Assembly: GCF_050613145.1 (NCBI RefSeq)
Contig: NZ_CP192507.1
Coordinates: 992,001 to 1,056,000, forward strand
Source of the DNA: Lysinibacillus_B sp050613145
GTDB taxonomy: Bacteria; Bacillota; Bacilli; Bacillales_A; Planococcaceae
Direction: 5' to 3'
DNA: 64,000 nucleotides
Part shown: positions 24,625 to 34,129 of the stretch, piece by piece
Numbering within the stretch: position 1 is the stretch's first letter
How the letters are laid out: the number at the start of each line of letters is the position of its first letter
The notes under the pieces: generated by a model
Databases searched by the model: none
What the model was told of the DNA's origin: nothing
Seen by the model: the letters and a program-made list of their open reading frames with translations, nothing else
Position numbers and translations under genes: made by a program

Positions 24625-25164
24625 ATGCCATTATCCCCCTTAGATATACATAATAAGGAGTTTACGCGTGGCTTCCGTGGCTATGCAGAGGACGAGGTAA
24701 ACGAATTTTTAGATCAGATTATTAAAGATTACGAGATCATTTTACGTGAGAAAAAAGAGCTTGAAGATAAAATCAAAACAATGACAGAACAGATGGATCA
24801 CTATAACAATTTAGAAGAGACATTACAAAAGTCGATTATTGTTGCACAAGAAGCAGCGGAAGAGTTACGCCGCAACTCGCAAAAGGAAGCAAAGCTCATT
24901 GTGAAAGAAGCCGAAAAAAATGCAGATCGTATTGTTAATGAGGCTTTATCGAAAGCACGTAAAGTGACTATTGAAATTGATGAGTTAAAAAAGCAGTCAA
25001 AAGTATTCCGCAACCGCTTTAAGATGTTAGTGGAAGCACAGCTGGATTTATTGAATACAGATGATTGGGATAACTTGCTGGAATACGATGTGACATTGAC
25101 AGAAATTCCAATACAAACACGTGAAAAGTATGAAACAGAGGATGAGAACTTAAGTTCAATTTAG
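24625..25164 (+). CDS. divIVA: Cell division/polarity protein DivIVA
   Basis: Membrane-curvature-sensing coiled-coil protein that marks cell poles and septa and positions MinCD and sporulation factors. The 179-residue sequence begins with the DivIVA lipid-binding domain (MPLSPLDIHNKEFTRGFRGY followed by AEDEVNEFLDQI) and continues as two coiled coils (about 30-60 and 70-135). CAAAGGAGAT precedes ATG 24625. Its location between ylmH and ileS is conserved in B. subtilis. Confidence 0.95.
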   Translation: MPLSPLDIHNKEFTRGFRGYAEDEVNEFLDQIIKDYEIILREKKELEDKIKTMTEQMDHYNNLEETLQKSIIVAQEAAEELRRNSQKEAKLIVKEAEKNADRIVNEALSKARKVTIEIDELKKQSKVFRNRFKMLVEAQLDLLNTDDWDNLLEYDVTLTEIPIQTREKYETEDENLSSI

Positions 25165-25174
25165 GCAGAAAAGC

Positions 25175-25203
25175 TTGACGTGCCGCAAACAGTTTCATAT
25201 ACT
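25175..25203 (+). promoter_or_regulatory. SigmaA promoter of the ileS T-box transcript
   Basis: TTGACG (25175-25180), a 17-base spacer and TATACT (25198-25203), just upstream of the leader. Both boxes are 5 of 6 to consensus. Confidence 0.8.
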
Positions 25204-25209
25204 GATACA

Positions 25210-25475
25210 CAAAAGATGTTTATATGCATAATCAGCTATGATGGAGACAGTATGTTGAAATTGCTGTGAAGCGATTCGAGGATGGTGGGAGCTCGAACAA
25301 AAAGCAATTTTTACAGAAAATCACTCTGGAGCTAGTTCATTGAATTGTAGTAAATGAGCTCGTGATACGCGACGTTACAGCGACTAAGAGGCAGTAATGG
25401 TTTACTGTAAATTAGGGTGGTACCACGAAACGACAGCTTTTCGTCCCTTTTTGGGATGAAGGGCTTTTTATTTTG
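25210..25475 (+). promoter_or_regulatory. T-box riboswitch of ileS (isoleucine, AUC specifier)
   Basis: The leader contains the T-box core AGGGTGGTACCACG (25414-25427), which pairs with the acceptor end of uncharged tRNA. Stem I is formed in part by AAATTGCT / AGCAATTT. On its 3' side GAAAATCA places an ATC triplet (25320-25322) in the specifier position, matching tRNA-Ile. The terminator (about 25435-25475, TCCCTTTTTGGGA plus T-run) competes with the antiterminator. Confidence 0.92.
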
Positions 25476-25504
25476 CATGTAAACAAATAACAGGAGGATT
25501 ACGA

Positions 25505-28264
25505 ATGGTAGAGTATAAAGACACGTTATTAATGCCAAAAACAGATTTCCCAATGCGCGGAGGATTGCCGACAAAAGAGCCGCAAATCCAAGCGAAGTGG
25601 AATGAAATGGATATTAACAAATTAGTAAATGAACGTACAAAGGATCGTCCGCATTTTGTATTACATGATGGCCCTCCGTATGCAAACGGTGATATCCATA
25701 TCGGGCATGCGTTAAACAAAGTTATTAAAGATATGATTAATCGTCATCGTTCAATGACTGGTTTTCATGTACCATATGTACCAGGTTGGGACACACACGG
25801 TCTACCAATTGAGCAAGCATTAACAAATAAAGGTGTTAATCGTAAAGAAATGTCGGTTGCACAATTCCGCGAGCTTTGTGAAAAATATGCTTATGAGCAA
25901 ATCGATAATCAGCGTGAACAATTTAAACGTTTAGGTGTGCGTGGGGATTGGGAAAATCCATACATCACATTAAAGCCGGAATTTGAAGCACGTCAAATCG
26001 AAGTATTCGGTAAAATGGCGGAAAAAGGCTACATTTATAAAGGTTTAAAACCAGTATACTGGTCACCATCATCTGAATCAGCATTAGCTGAAGCTGAAAT
26101 TGAATATAAAGATGTAAAATCACCATCCATTTATGTATCATTCCCGATTAAAGATGCAAAAGGTGCCGTTCCTGCGGATGCGAAATTTATTATCTGGACA
26201 ACAACACCTTGGACATTACCAGCAAACCTCGGTATTTCTGTAAACCCAGAGTTCACATATGTAGTCGTAGCAGTGGAAGATAAAAAATTCATCATTGCCA
26301 AAGATTTACTTGAAAATGTGGCAAATGCAATTGGTTGGGCGTCTTATGAAATACTTCAAGAAGTGAAAGGGCAAGAGCTTGACCGTGTTGTAGCGAAACA
26401 CCCATTCTATGATCGTGATTCACTTGTAATGGTTGGTGAGCACGTAACAGCTGAAGCTGGTACAGGATGTGTACACACAGCACCAGGTCACGGGGAAGAC
26501 GACTTTAACATTGGGAAAGCGTATGGTTTACCTGTTTTATCGCCAGTGGATAACCGCGGTTGTTACACAGCAGAAGCACCGGGCTTTGAAGGGATTTTCT
26601 ATGATGCTGCCAATAAATTAGTAACAGAAAAATTACAAGAAGTAGATGCATTAGAAAAATTAAACTTCTTCACGCACTCTTATCCGCATGACTGGCGTAC
26701 GAAAAAGCCGGTTATTTACCGTGCGACACCACAATGGTTTGCGTCAGTTGAAGCATTCCGTGATGAATTATTAAAAGCGGTTGAAGATACGACATTTACA
26801 CCTGCATGGGGTGAAACACGTCTTTACAATATGATTCGTGATCGTGGCGACTGGTGTATTTCGCGTCAACGTGCATGGGGTGTACCAATTCCAGTATTCT
26901 ATGCGGAGAATGGCGAAGAAATCATTACGCCAGAAACAATTGCACATGTCGTGCAATTATTCCGTGAGCATGGTTCAAATATTTGGTTCCAAAAAACAGC
27001 GAAAGAATTACTACCGGAAGGCTTCACACATCCAGGTAGCCCGAATGGCGAGTTCACAAAAGAAAACGACATTATGGACGTTTGGTTTGACTCAGGCTCG
27101 TCGCACCAAGGTGTATTAGTAGAGCGCGGCATGAAATACCCAGCAGATCTTTACTTAGAAGGTTCTGACCAATACCGTGGCTGGTTTAACTCGTCACTAA
27201 TTACATCTGTTGCGATCAATGGTTACGCACCATATAAAGGGTTACTATCTCACGGTTTCGTATTAGACGGTGAAGGTCGTAAAATGAGTAAGTCTTTAGG
27301 AAATGTTATCATTCCGCAAAAAGTAATGGATCAATACGGTGCAGATATTTTACGTTTATGGGTAGCATCTGTTGACTATACAGGCGACGTGCGTATCTCG
27401 ATGGATATGTTAAAGCAAGTTTCTGAGGTATATCGTAAAATTCGTAACACGCTTCGTTTCTTACACGGGAACGTGACAGACTTCAACCCAGCGACTGACC
27501 GTGTAGCGTATGAAGATTTACGCGAAATGGATCAATACATGTACATGCGCATGCAAGACGTATTAAAAGCTGTACGTACTGCATACGACCGTTATGAGTT
27601 CTCAGCGGTATATCACACAATCAACAACTTTGTAGCAATTGAGCTATCTTCATTCTACTTAGATATTGCAAAAGATGTTGTGTACATTGAAGGCGTAGAT
27701 AACAAAGATCGTCGTGCAATGCAAACGGTTATGTACGATACGCTACAAATGTTATTAAAAGTATTAACACCAATTATTTCACATACAACGGAAGAACTAT
27801 GGGGTTACTTAGGTGCTGAGGAAGCGTCTGTTCAATTAACAGACTTCCCAGAAGTAGATGAAAAAGAAAACTTTGAACAGTTACGTGCAAAATGGAGCAA
27901 TGTTATTGCGATTCGTGATGAAGTGTTAAAAGCACTTGAAGAAGCGCGTAATGCAAAAGTAATCGGTAAATCGTTAGAAGCGAAATTATCTGTGTATGCA
28001 GATCAAGAAGCAGTGGAGCTTCTAAAAGATGCAACGATTGACTTTGCACAATTATCGATTGTTTCACAATTTGTTGTTGCTGGTACAAAAGGTGAGGCGC
28101 CAGAAAACGCATTAGTGTTAGAGAAAACGGCAATTGTTGTAGAAAAAGCAGACGGTGAAAAATGTGAGCGCTGCTGGACGATTTCTGAAACAGTTGGCTC
28201 GAACGCAGCACATGCAACATTATGTGCACGTTGTGGCGAAGTTGTAGAGAAGTATTACCAATAA
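25505..28264 (+). CDS. ileS: Isoleucyl-tRNA synthetase
   Basis: Class Ia synthetase charging tRNA-Ile. The 919-residue protein has HIGH at 65-68, the CP1 editing domain (about 190-400, with GTGCVHTAPGHGEDD), KMSKS at 593-597 and a C-terminal zinc finger (CERCW ... CARCG, about 888-912). This is the bacterial IleS1 architecture with a zinc tail. CAGGAGG lies 7 bases before ATG 25505. Expression is controlled by the T-box leader; a terminator follows. Confidence 0.97.
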   Translation: MVEYKDTLLMPKTDFPMRGGLPTKEPQIQAKWNEMDINKLVNERTKDRPHFVLHDGPPYANGDIHIGHALNKVIKDMINRHRSMTGFHVPYVPGWDTHGLPIEQALTNKGVNRKEMSVAQFRELCEKYAYEQIDNQREQFKRLGVRGDWENPYITLKPEFEARQIEVFGKMAEKGYIYKGLKPVYWSPSSESALAEAEIEYKDVKSPSIYVSFPIKDAKGAVPADAKFIIWTTTPWTLPANLGISVNPEFTYVVVAVEDKKFIIAKDLLENVANAIGWASYEILQEVKGQELDRVVAKHPFYDRDSLVMVGEHVTAEAGTGCVHTAPGHGEDDFNIGKAYGLPVLSPVDNRGCYTAEAPGFEGIFYDAANKLVTEKLQEVDALEKLNFFTHSYPHDWRTKKPVIYRATPQWFASVEAFRDELLKAVEDTTFTPAWGETRLYNMIRDRGDWCISRQRAWGVPIPVFYAENGEEIITPETIAHVVQLFREHGSNIWFQKTAKELLPEGFTHPGSPNGEFTKENDIMDVWFDSGSSHQGVLVERGMKYPADLYLEGSDQYRGWFNSSLITSVAINGYAPYKGLLSHGFVLDGEGRKMSKSLGNVIIPQKVMDQYGADILRLWVASVDYTGDVRISMDMLKQVSEVYRKIRNTLRFLHGNVTDFNPATDRVAYEDLREMDQYMYMRMQDVLKAVRTAYDRYEFSAVYHTINNFVAIELSSFYLDIAKDVVYIEGVDNKDRRAMQTVMYDTLQMLLKVLTPIISHTTEELWGYLGAEEASVQLTDFPEVDEKENFEQLRAKWSNVIAIRDEVLKALEEARNAKVIGKSLEAKLSVYADQEAVELLKDATIDFAQLSIVSQFVVAGTKGEAPENALVLEKTAIVVEKADGEKCERCWTISETVGSNAAHATLCARCGEVVEKYYQ

Positions 28265-28270
28265 TCATTT

Positions 28271-28318
28271 AGCATGTAGATAAGCGGATTGCTCCGTTTA
28301 TTTACATGCTTTTTTAAT
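28271..28318 (+). terminator. Rho-independent terminator after ileS
   Basis: AGCATGTA (28271-28278) / TACATGCT (28303-28310) enclosing a second GCGGA/TCCGT stem, then TTTTT. Confidence 0.88.
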
Positions 28319-28460
28319 TTTAGCTTGTACATATTGAGATCATTTCTGATTCAATCACCTGAAGCAGCGGAGGCGATAGGGTAATGAGTGCTTTTTCCTC
28401 TTTGCGCATCTAGCAAACAAATAATGTAGTCATTACTTATAATAAAAATTAAATTTTTTC

Positions 28461-28489
28461 TTGATTTATATAGTGATAATGATTATCAT
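28461..28489 (+). promoter_or_regulatory. Promoter of the efe operon overlapping a Fur box
   Basis: TTGATT (28461-28466), 17 bases, TATCAT (28484-28489). The perfect 7-1-7 Fur site TGATAAT-G-ATTATCA covers 28474-28488, so a Fur dimer would block the -10 region. Iron repression is inferred from this overlap. Confidence 0.8.
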
Positions 28490-28543
28490 TCTATAATATG
28501 AAATAGTTTGATAGCCAAGTAGGCATTGAAAGGATATGAAAAA

Positions 28544-29410
28544 ATGAAATTCAGCAAAAAATTATCAGCATTATTAGTAGCGAGTAGTATTTTAATGGCG
28601 GCTTGTGGAGAAGAGGCGACAAAAGAACAGGAAAACGTAGTAGAGCCAGCACAAGTGGAGACAGAAAAGGCAAGTCTATCAGAGGAAGTAGCGGCTTATC
28701 AACAATTTGCAGCAGATCAAATGGAAAAATTCGTTATAGAAACTGAAAGCTTTGTTAATTTATTCAAATCGGGGGATATCGAAGCAGCTAAGGCAGCGTA
28801 TGCGCCTGCACGTATGTATTTTGAACGTTCAGAGCCTATTGCAGAAAGCTTCGGTGATTTAGATCCACGTATCGACGGGCGTTTAGCGGATTTAGAAGAA
28901 GAAGGGCAAGGGATGGAAGAGTGGTCAGGTTACCATAAGCTAGAGTATGCATTATGGGTTGAAAATACGACAACGGGTTATGAGCAAGTGGCAGATCAAT
29001 TGTTAGCGGATGTTAAGCAATTATATGCACTTGTACAAACAGTTGAAGTAGAGCCAGAGTTGTTAGTGACAGGTGCTGTTGACCTATTAAATGAAGTTTC
29101 AACATCGAAAATTACGGGAGAAGAGGAAATCTATTCTCATACAGACCTTTACGACTTTAAAGCAAATATTGAAGGGGCAGAGAAAATTTTCGAGATTTTA
29201 CGTGCGAGTTTAGAGGCGAAAGATGCAGATTTAGTAGCAACATTAGATGAGAAATTTAGTGCAATCAATGACTTATTAGCGAAGTATGAAGATGGAAATG
29301 GCGGCTATGTTTCATACGAAGTATTAACAGAAGATGATACGAAAGTACTTGCAACAGCAGTAAACGAATTAGGTGAGCCATTAAGTCAAATGGGTATTGT
29401 CATCGAATAG
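28544..29410 (+). CDS. efeO: Iron uptake lipoprotein EfeO/EfeM (M75/imelysin-like)
   Basis: Extracellular lipoprotein that captures iron for the EfeU permease. From ATG 28544 (288 residues) it has a signal peptide ending in the lipobox MAAC with Cys21 as lipid anchor. The M75/imelysin domain carries the HxxE motif HKLE at 131-134 inside GYHKLEYALW, followed by the acidic core of the family. An in-frame TTG 18 bases upstream is rejected because GAAAGGA lies after it and before ATG 28544. It is the first gene of the iron operon and is preceded by the Fur-box promoter. No cupredoxin domain is present, so it is the short EfeM type. Confidence 0.9.
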   Translation: MKFSKKLSALLVASSILMAACGEEATKEQENVVEPAQVETEKASLSEEVAAYQQFAADQMEKFVIETESFVNLFKSGDIEAAKAAYAPARMYFERSEPIAESFGDLDPRIDGRLADLEEEGQGMEEWSGYHKLEYALWVENTTTGYEQVADQLLADVKQLYALVQTVEVEPELLVTGAVDLLNEVSTSKITGEEEIYSHTDLYDFKANIEGAEKIFEILRASLEAKDADLVATLDEKFSAINDLLAKYEDGNGGYVSYEVLTEDDTKVLATAVNELGEPLSQMGIVIE

Positions 29411-29425
29411 TATAGGAGCTTTTAT

Positions 29426-30649
29426 ATGGCAGAAAAAATTACGAGACGAGAAATGTTGAAGCTTTCTGGATTTGCGATTGCAGGCGCAGCAATTGGTGCC
29501 TCAGGTCTTGGTGGTGTGATGAAAATACTAGAGGATGAAGCACCAAAAGCTTCTACTCATGCAGTAGCGTTTAATGGTAAGCAACAACCGGGTATTACGA
29601 CACCTCATCAATCCAATGTATATTTTGCGTCGCTCCATTTTGTTGGGCAGTCCAAAGCGCAACTCCAAAAATTATTTCAAGATTGGACGCGCTATAGTGA
29701 ACGCATGATGCAAGGACAGCCCGTTGAGGATGAGGATTCAACTAAACATGTACCACCTGTTGATACAGGTGAAGCATTCAATTTAGATGCGGCGAATTTA
29801 ACATTAACATTCGGGGTAGGGCCGTCATTATTTGAGCATGCCTCACTCGGACTAAAAAATAAAAAGCCTGCTGAATTAGTGGATTTACCTCATTTCCCAA
29901 GAGACCAGCTACAGAAGCAATGGACAGGGGGAGATCTATGTATTCAAGCATGTGCGGATGATCCACAAGTTGCATTTCATGCCGTGCGCAATTTACTACG
30001 TGTCGGTAGCGGTGTTGTACAGCTTCATTGGTCTCAAGCTGGCTTTATGTCGATGCCTGAGGATGGTGGCACGCCGAGAAATTTATTTTCTTTTAAAGAT
30101 GGGACGGTTAATCCGAAAACAACTAGTGAATTTGATGAGCATGTATGGGTATCGAATCACGAACAGTCTTGGTTGAATAATGGAACGTATTTAATCGTTA
30201 GAAGAATACAAATGCATTTAGAAACATGGGATCGTACATCACTTCATCAGCAAGAAATGACATTTGGACGTTACCGACATAATGGGGCATTATTCGGGCA
30301 GGCAGATGAGTTTGCTGAAACGGATGTGTTCGCAAAAGATGTGGAAGGGGAGTCTGTGATTCCTGAAAACTCTCATGTTTACTTATCACGTCTTGCAAAA
30401 CAAACGATTTATCGTCGTCCATTCTCTTATGCATCAGGTACTGTAACAGAAACAGGAGCTTATGATAGCGGCTTGCTGTTTATCTCATTCCAAAAACATC
30501 CGAAGCAGTTCATTGATATTCAAAACAGCTTAGGGCGTATTGATAAATTAAACGAATACATTACACATCGGGGAAGTGCATTATTTGCTTGTCTGCCCGG
30601 TGTTAAAAAAGGGAGTTATTTAGGTGAAGCGCTTTTTACAAGTTTGTAG
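29426..30649 (+). CDS. efeB: Dyp-type heme peroxidase EfeB, Tat-exported
   Basis: Deferrochelatase/peroxidase of the elemental iron system, 407 residues. The N terminus TRREMLKLSGF followed by a hydrophobic Ala/Gly-rich stretch is a twin-arginine signal, so folded, heme-loaded protein is probably exported. The Dyp catalytic loop reads SFKDGTVNP, with Asp225 and Gly226; the first residue of the usual GXXDG motif is Ser here. Other Dyp features (DFPHFPRDQL-like region, LCIQACADD, RRIQMHLETWDR) are intact. TAGGAG precedes ATG 29426. Its 3' end overlaps the permease gene by 26 bases. Confidence 0.9.
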   Translation: MAEKITRREMLKLSGFAIAGAAIGASGLGGVMKILEDEAPKASTHAVAFNGKQQPGITTPHQSNVYFASLHFVGQSKAQLQKLFQDWTRYSERMMQGQPVEDEDSTKHVPPVDTGEAFNLDAANLTLTFGVGPSLFEHASLGLKNKKPAELVDLPHFPRDQLQKQWTGGDLCIQACADDPQVAFHAVRNLLRVGSGVVQLHWSQAGFMSMPEDGGTPRNLFSFKDGTVNPKTTSEFDEHVWVSNHEQSWLNNGTYLIVRRIQMHLETWDRTSLHQQEMTFGRYRHNGALFGQADEFAETDVFAKDVEGESVIPENSHVYLSRLAKQTIYRRPFSYASGTVTETGAYDSGLLFISFQKHPKQFIDIQNSLGRIDKLNEYITHRGSALFACLPGVKKGSYLGEALFTSL

Positions 30650-32333
30650 TATCGTCGTAATGAGCTTGCTCCTTTTCACACCTATTACAAAAGCATCTGA
30701 CTATAGTGAACTATACGTGTTAATTACAGATGCGATTATTAATACGAATCAGCAAAATGAAGAGCAAGCTCAACAGGCGCTTCAAGAAATTGAACAATTG
30801 TGGGCTACGTATAGCTCGGAGCAAGCAGAAGCAAAGGCAGCGGTAGATCAGGCTATTGAGGCTGTTATGCATGCAAGTGATGAAGCATCGCGTGTAAAGG
30901 CGCTTTCGCAGTTGTCAAAAGCAATATCAGCCCTTGACTTAGCAGAAAATCCGATCGACGAAAAAGCAGAGCGTGAATCGTTTTATTCGAAGTTTAGTCC
31001 GTTTATGACACAATGGGAAGAGGCTTACTTAACAAATGATACGGAGAAAATCCAAGAAGCTTATAAAATGCTCGATGCAAAATGGAACCAATACGAAAAG
31101 CCGGTACGTGCGCAAAGTATTGGGTTATATGGACAAATTGAAAATCAATTAGCATTTATGCGCATTGCTCTATCAAATGAAATACCAGATACAGCGTTAG
31201 CGAACTCTTATTTTACAACGTTAAAATCGCATATCGAGCAGTTTATGAGCGGTGAGGATATTGTCGTTGAAGATAAAGGCTATTCTTTACAAACGCTAGT
31301 CGATTTAATAGATGATGCGTTAAAAGCGATTGAACAAACGGATTATGAAGCGGCGGCAGATGCTTTAACACAATTTATCATCGTTTGGCCGAATGTAGAA
31401 ATCGAAGTGTCGACACGCAATAGCTCACTTTATAATAAGTTAGAAAGCGACATTCCGATTTTAGTCAGTCGTTTATCACAAACGACACCGAAAGTAGAGG
31501 AAGTCGTAGCGTCATTAGAAACATTTAAAAAAGAGATTCAGCTAATACAAAGTAATGATAGCTATTCCTTTTGGGATTCAGCATTAATTTTATTACGCGA
31601 AGGGTTAGAGGCGATTTTAATTATCATGGTGCTCGTGTCCTTTTTAAAGCGTTCCAATCAAGAGCGGATGGTGAAATGGATTTATTCAGGGGCAGCAACG
31701 GGTGTCCTTCTATCTGCTGTGATGGCGATTTTACTGGCGATTGTATTTGATTCTTTAACATCAGGTACAAATCGTGAAATGATTGAAGGCTGGGTAGGGC
31801 TTGTAGCGGCAATTATGATGATTGGAGTCGGTGTATGGCTTCATAGTAAATCGACTGTGCAATCATGGAATACGTATTTATCAAAACAAATGGGACATGC
31901 GATTTCAAAAGGATCCGTGCTGGCGATGGCATTTATTAGTTTTTTATCGGTGTTCCGAGAAGGGGCAGAGACCATTTTGTTCTATGCGGGTATTATTCCG
32001 AAAATAGAAGTGTTTGACTTTGTTTTAGGTATTGTGATCGCCGTCATTATTTTAATCATCGTGGCTTTGGCATTAACAAAGGTAAGTGGGAAAATCCCGA
32101 TTCACAAGTTTTTCTTTGTCGCGACCATCATGATTTATATATTAGCCTTTAAAATTATCGGAACAAGTATTCATACATTGCAATTAACAGATGTTGTCTC
32201 AACAAATGTTGTGGATGTTTTACCTGTTATGAGTGCAATCGGTTTTTATCCAACCGTTGAAACGATACTTGGGCAATTAGTTTTATTGTTTATTTGGGCG
32301 TTTGTCTCATGGAAACAGCGTAAACATTCATAA
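30624..32333 (+). CDS. efeU: FTR1-family iron permease EfeU with long N-terminal domain
   Basis: Ferrous/ferric iron permease with two REXXE iron-transfer motifs, REGLE at 325-329 and REGAE at 445-449, in a C-terminal domain with about seven membrane helices (about 317-565). The first ~310 residues consist of a signal peptide (to about residue 24) and an extracytoplasmic helical domain that may serve as an iron-binding or docking module for EfeO. The 569-residue total is longer than a bare FTR1 permease. GTG 30624 lies inside efeB, preceded by GGGAG, so translation is coupled. A terminator closes the three-gene operon. Confidence 0.88.
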   Translation: MKRFLQVCSIVVMSLLLFTPITKASDYSELYVLITDAIINTNQQNEEQAQQALQEIEQLWATYSSEQAEAKAAVDQAIEAVMHASDEASRVKALSQLSKAISALDLAENPIDEKAERESFYSKFSPFMTQWEEAYLTNDTEKIQEAYKMLDAKWNQYEKPVRAQSIGLYGQIENQLAFMRIALSNEIPDTALANSYFTTLKSHIEQFMSGEDIVVEDKGYSLQTLVDLIDDALKAIEQTDYEAAADALTQFIIVWPNVEIEVSTRNSSLYNKLESDIPILVSRLSQTTPKVEEVVASLETFKKEIQLIQSNDSYSFWDSALILLREGLEAILIIMVLVSFLKRSNQERMVKWIYSGAATGVLLSAVMAILLAIVFDSLTSGTNREMIEGWVGLVAAIMMIGVGVWLHSKSTVQSWNTYLSKQMGHAISKGSVLAMAFISFLSVFREGAETILFYAGIIPKIEVFDFVLGIVIAVIILIIVALALTKVSGKIPIHKFFFVATIMIYILAFKIIGTSIHTLQLTDVVSTNVVDVLPVMSAIGFYPTVETILGQLVLLFIWAFVSWKQRKHS

Positions 32334-32334
32334 A

Positions 32335-32375
32335 AAGTGCACAAGAGCTTTACGGAGCTTTTGTGCGCTTTTTTA
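32335..32375 (+). terminator. Rho-independent terminator after efeU
   Basis: AAGTGCACAAGAGCT pairs with AGCTTTTGTGCGCTT over most positions, followed by a T-run. Confidence 0.85.
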
Positions 32376-32439
32376 TGGACGAAAAGGACATGACGCCAAA
32401 AAATATTATTGTCATCATTATTCGAAAGTGATTGCTTTG

Positions 32440-32448
32440 TGTTAGAAT
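32440..32448 (+). promoter_or_regulatory. Extended -10 promoter for lspA
   Basis: TGTTAGAAT (32440-32448), a TGN plus TAGAAT extended -10 element, lies 30 bases before the lspA GTG. No good -35 is seen. Confidence 0.4.
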
Positions 32449-32478
32449 GGGATAGATATGCATATAGGGGGCGTCTAG

Positions 32479-32958
32479 GTGAAAAGGTTTTATGGAATTG
32501 CCATCATTGTCATTTTACTCGACCAACTAACAAAGTGGATGGTTGTTAAAAATATGGAGCTTGGTGAGCGAATTGCTATTTGGGATCCGTGGTTTGGTTT
32601 GCTTTCGCATCGAAATCGCGGCGCAGCATGGGGCATGCTACAAGGGCAAATGTGGCTCTTTACGATTGTGACGATCGGCGTTATTATCGCGATTATTTAT
32701 TTTTATCATACGGAGGCAAAGGGAAAACCATTTTTCCAAGTGAGTTTAATGCTGCTGTTAGGTGGGGCAATTGGGAACTTTATTGACCGTTTATTTTTAG
32801 GCGAAGTGGTCGATTTTGTGGATGTATTGATTCCAGTGATTAACTACCATTTCCCAATTTTTAATATTGCGGATGCCGCATTAACAATTGCTGTCGTCAT
32901 GTTATTAATTGCAATTTTGATCGAAGATCGAGTAGAAAAGAAAAAGGTGAAAAAATGA
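32479..32958 (+). CDS. lspA: Lipoprotein signal peptidase (signal peptidase II)
   Basis: Membrane aspartic peptidase that removes the signal peptide of diacylglyceryl-modified prolipoproteins such as EfeO. The 159-residue protein has four membrane helices. The catalytic aspartates are Asp103 in GNFIDRLFLGEVVDF and Asp132 in FNIADAAL; LDQLTKW and NRGAAWGML are also typical. The start is GTG 32479 after GGGGGCG. The stop overlaps the next gene's start (ATGA). Confidence 0.95.
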   Translation: MKRFYGIAIIVILLDQLTKWMVVKNMELGERIAIWDPWFGLLSHRNRGAAWGMLQGQMWLFTIVTIGVIIAIIYFYHTEAKGKPFFQVSLMLLLGGAIGNFIDRLFLGEVVDFVDVLIPVINYHFPIFNIADAALTIAVVMLLIAILIEDRVEKKKVKK

Positions 32959-33857
32959 ACGTAACATATACAATGGAAGAACAATATGCAGGAGAGCGTC
33001 TAGATAAAGCATTATCGAGCTTGCAATCAGAATGGTCACGCTCGCAAATCGGAAATTGGATTGATGAAAATCGCATTAAAGTAAACGGTACGGAAGTGAA
33101 AGCAAAATATAAAGTCAAAGCAGGCGATGTTATTGACATTGAGGTACCAGAAGCAGAGCCGTTAGAAATTGTAGCAGAAGATTTACAGTTAGAAATCGTG
33201 TATGAGGATAAGGATGTATTAGTAGTGAATAAGCCACGAGGCATGGTCGTGCATCCGGCACCGGGTCATACAACGGGAACACTTGTTAACGGCTTAATGT
33301 ACCACTGTAAAGATTTATCGGGTATTAATGGGGTAATGCGCCCAGGTATCGTGCACCGTATCGATAAAGATACAACGGGTTTACTTATGGTTGCCAAAAA
33401 TGATGTGGCACATGAAGGGTTAGTGAATCAGCTAGTAGAGAAAACGGTAACTCGTAAATATACAGCACTTGTACATGGTCATATTGCGCACGATAAAGGA
33501 ACAATTGATGCCCCAATTGCACGTGACCCTAAAGACCGTCAAAAGCAAGCGATTGTGGACGGTGGTAAGCATGCCGTGACGCATTTCCAAGTGCTTGAAC
33601 GCTTTGGCGATTATACACTAGTAGAATGCCGTTTAGAAACAGGGCGTACACACCAAATTCGTATACACATGAATTATATCGGTTTCCCATTAGTTGGCGA
33701 TCCAAAATATGGACCGAAGAAAACAATCGACTTTGGTGGACAGGTGTTACATGCGGGAGTGTTAGGCTTTATACAGCCCGTAACAGGTGAATACCTAGAG
33801 TTCGAAGCACCACTGCCACAGGATTTTGTCGATTTATTAGCGGAGCTTAGAAAATGA
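32955..33857 (+). CDS. RluD-family pseudouridine synthase (YlyB-like)
   Basis: A 300-residue 23S rRNA pseudouridine synthase: N-terminal S4 domain (about 13-75) and an RluA/RluD catalytic domain with the active Asp137 in HRIDKDTTGLLMVAK. ETGRTHQIRIHM and GDPKYG are further signatures. Located after lspA and before pyrR as in B. subtilis, where it is called ylyB. The exact uridine targets cannot be read from sequence, so rluD is used only as the family name. Confidence 0.92.
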   Translation: MNVTYTMEEQYAGERLDKALSSLQSEWSRSQIGNWIDENRIKVNGTEVKAKYKVKAGDVIDIEVPEAEPLEIVAEDLQLEIVYEDKDVLVVNKPRGMVVHPAPGHTTGTLVNGLMYHCKDLSGINGVMRPGIVHRIDKDTTGLLMVAKNDVAHEGLVNQLVEKTVTRKYTALVHGHIAHDKGTIDAPIARDPKDRQKQAIVDGGKHAVTHFQVLERFGDYTLVECRLETGRTHQIRIHMNYIGFPLVGDPKYGPKKTIDFGGQVLHAGVLGFIQPVTGEYLEFEAPLPQDFVDLLAELRK

Positions 33858-33866
33858 TATGACATG

Positions 33867-33903
33867 AAGGGACTGCCGAAATGGTAGTTCCTTTTTGTAT
33901 TTT
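33867..33903 (+). terminator. Rho-independent terminator before the pyr operon
   Basis: AGGGACTGCC / GGTAGTTCCTT stem with G-T pairs and a 5-base loop, followed by TTTTTGTATTTTTG. Confidence 0.8.
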
Positions 33904-34021
33904 TGTACAATGAAAGGCTTCCGAAAGGAGAAATAATATCTGGAAAATAGCGTGTTAAATTAACAGACAATTCACGCTTATAGAACATTTTGTTTTAGTT
34001 GTCTGACCTTTGATTGTTTTG

Positions 34022-34050
34022 TTGACAGGCTATATAAAGAAGCATATACT
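34022..34050 (+). promoter_or_regulatory. SigmaA promoter of the pyr operon
   Basis: TTGACA (34022-34027), 17 bases, TATACT (34045-34050): a near-consensus promoter 256 bases upstream of pyrR. Confidence 0.88.
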
Positions 34051-34129
34051 GACAACAGTGAAAAAAACGAGCTTGACGAGAGCGAGCCGGACATCACAAA
34101 TTAATTTAAATAATGTCACCTTTAATGGC

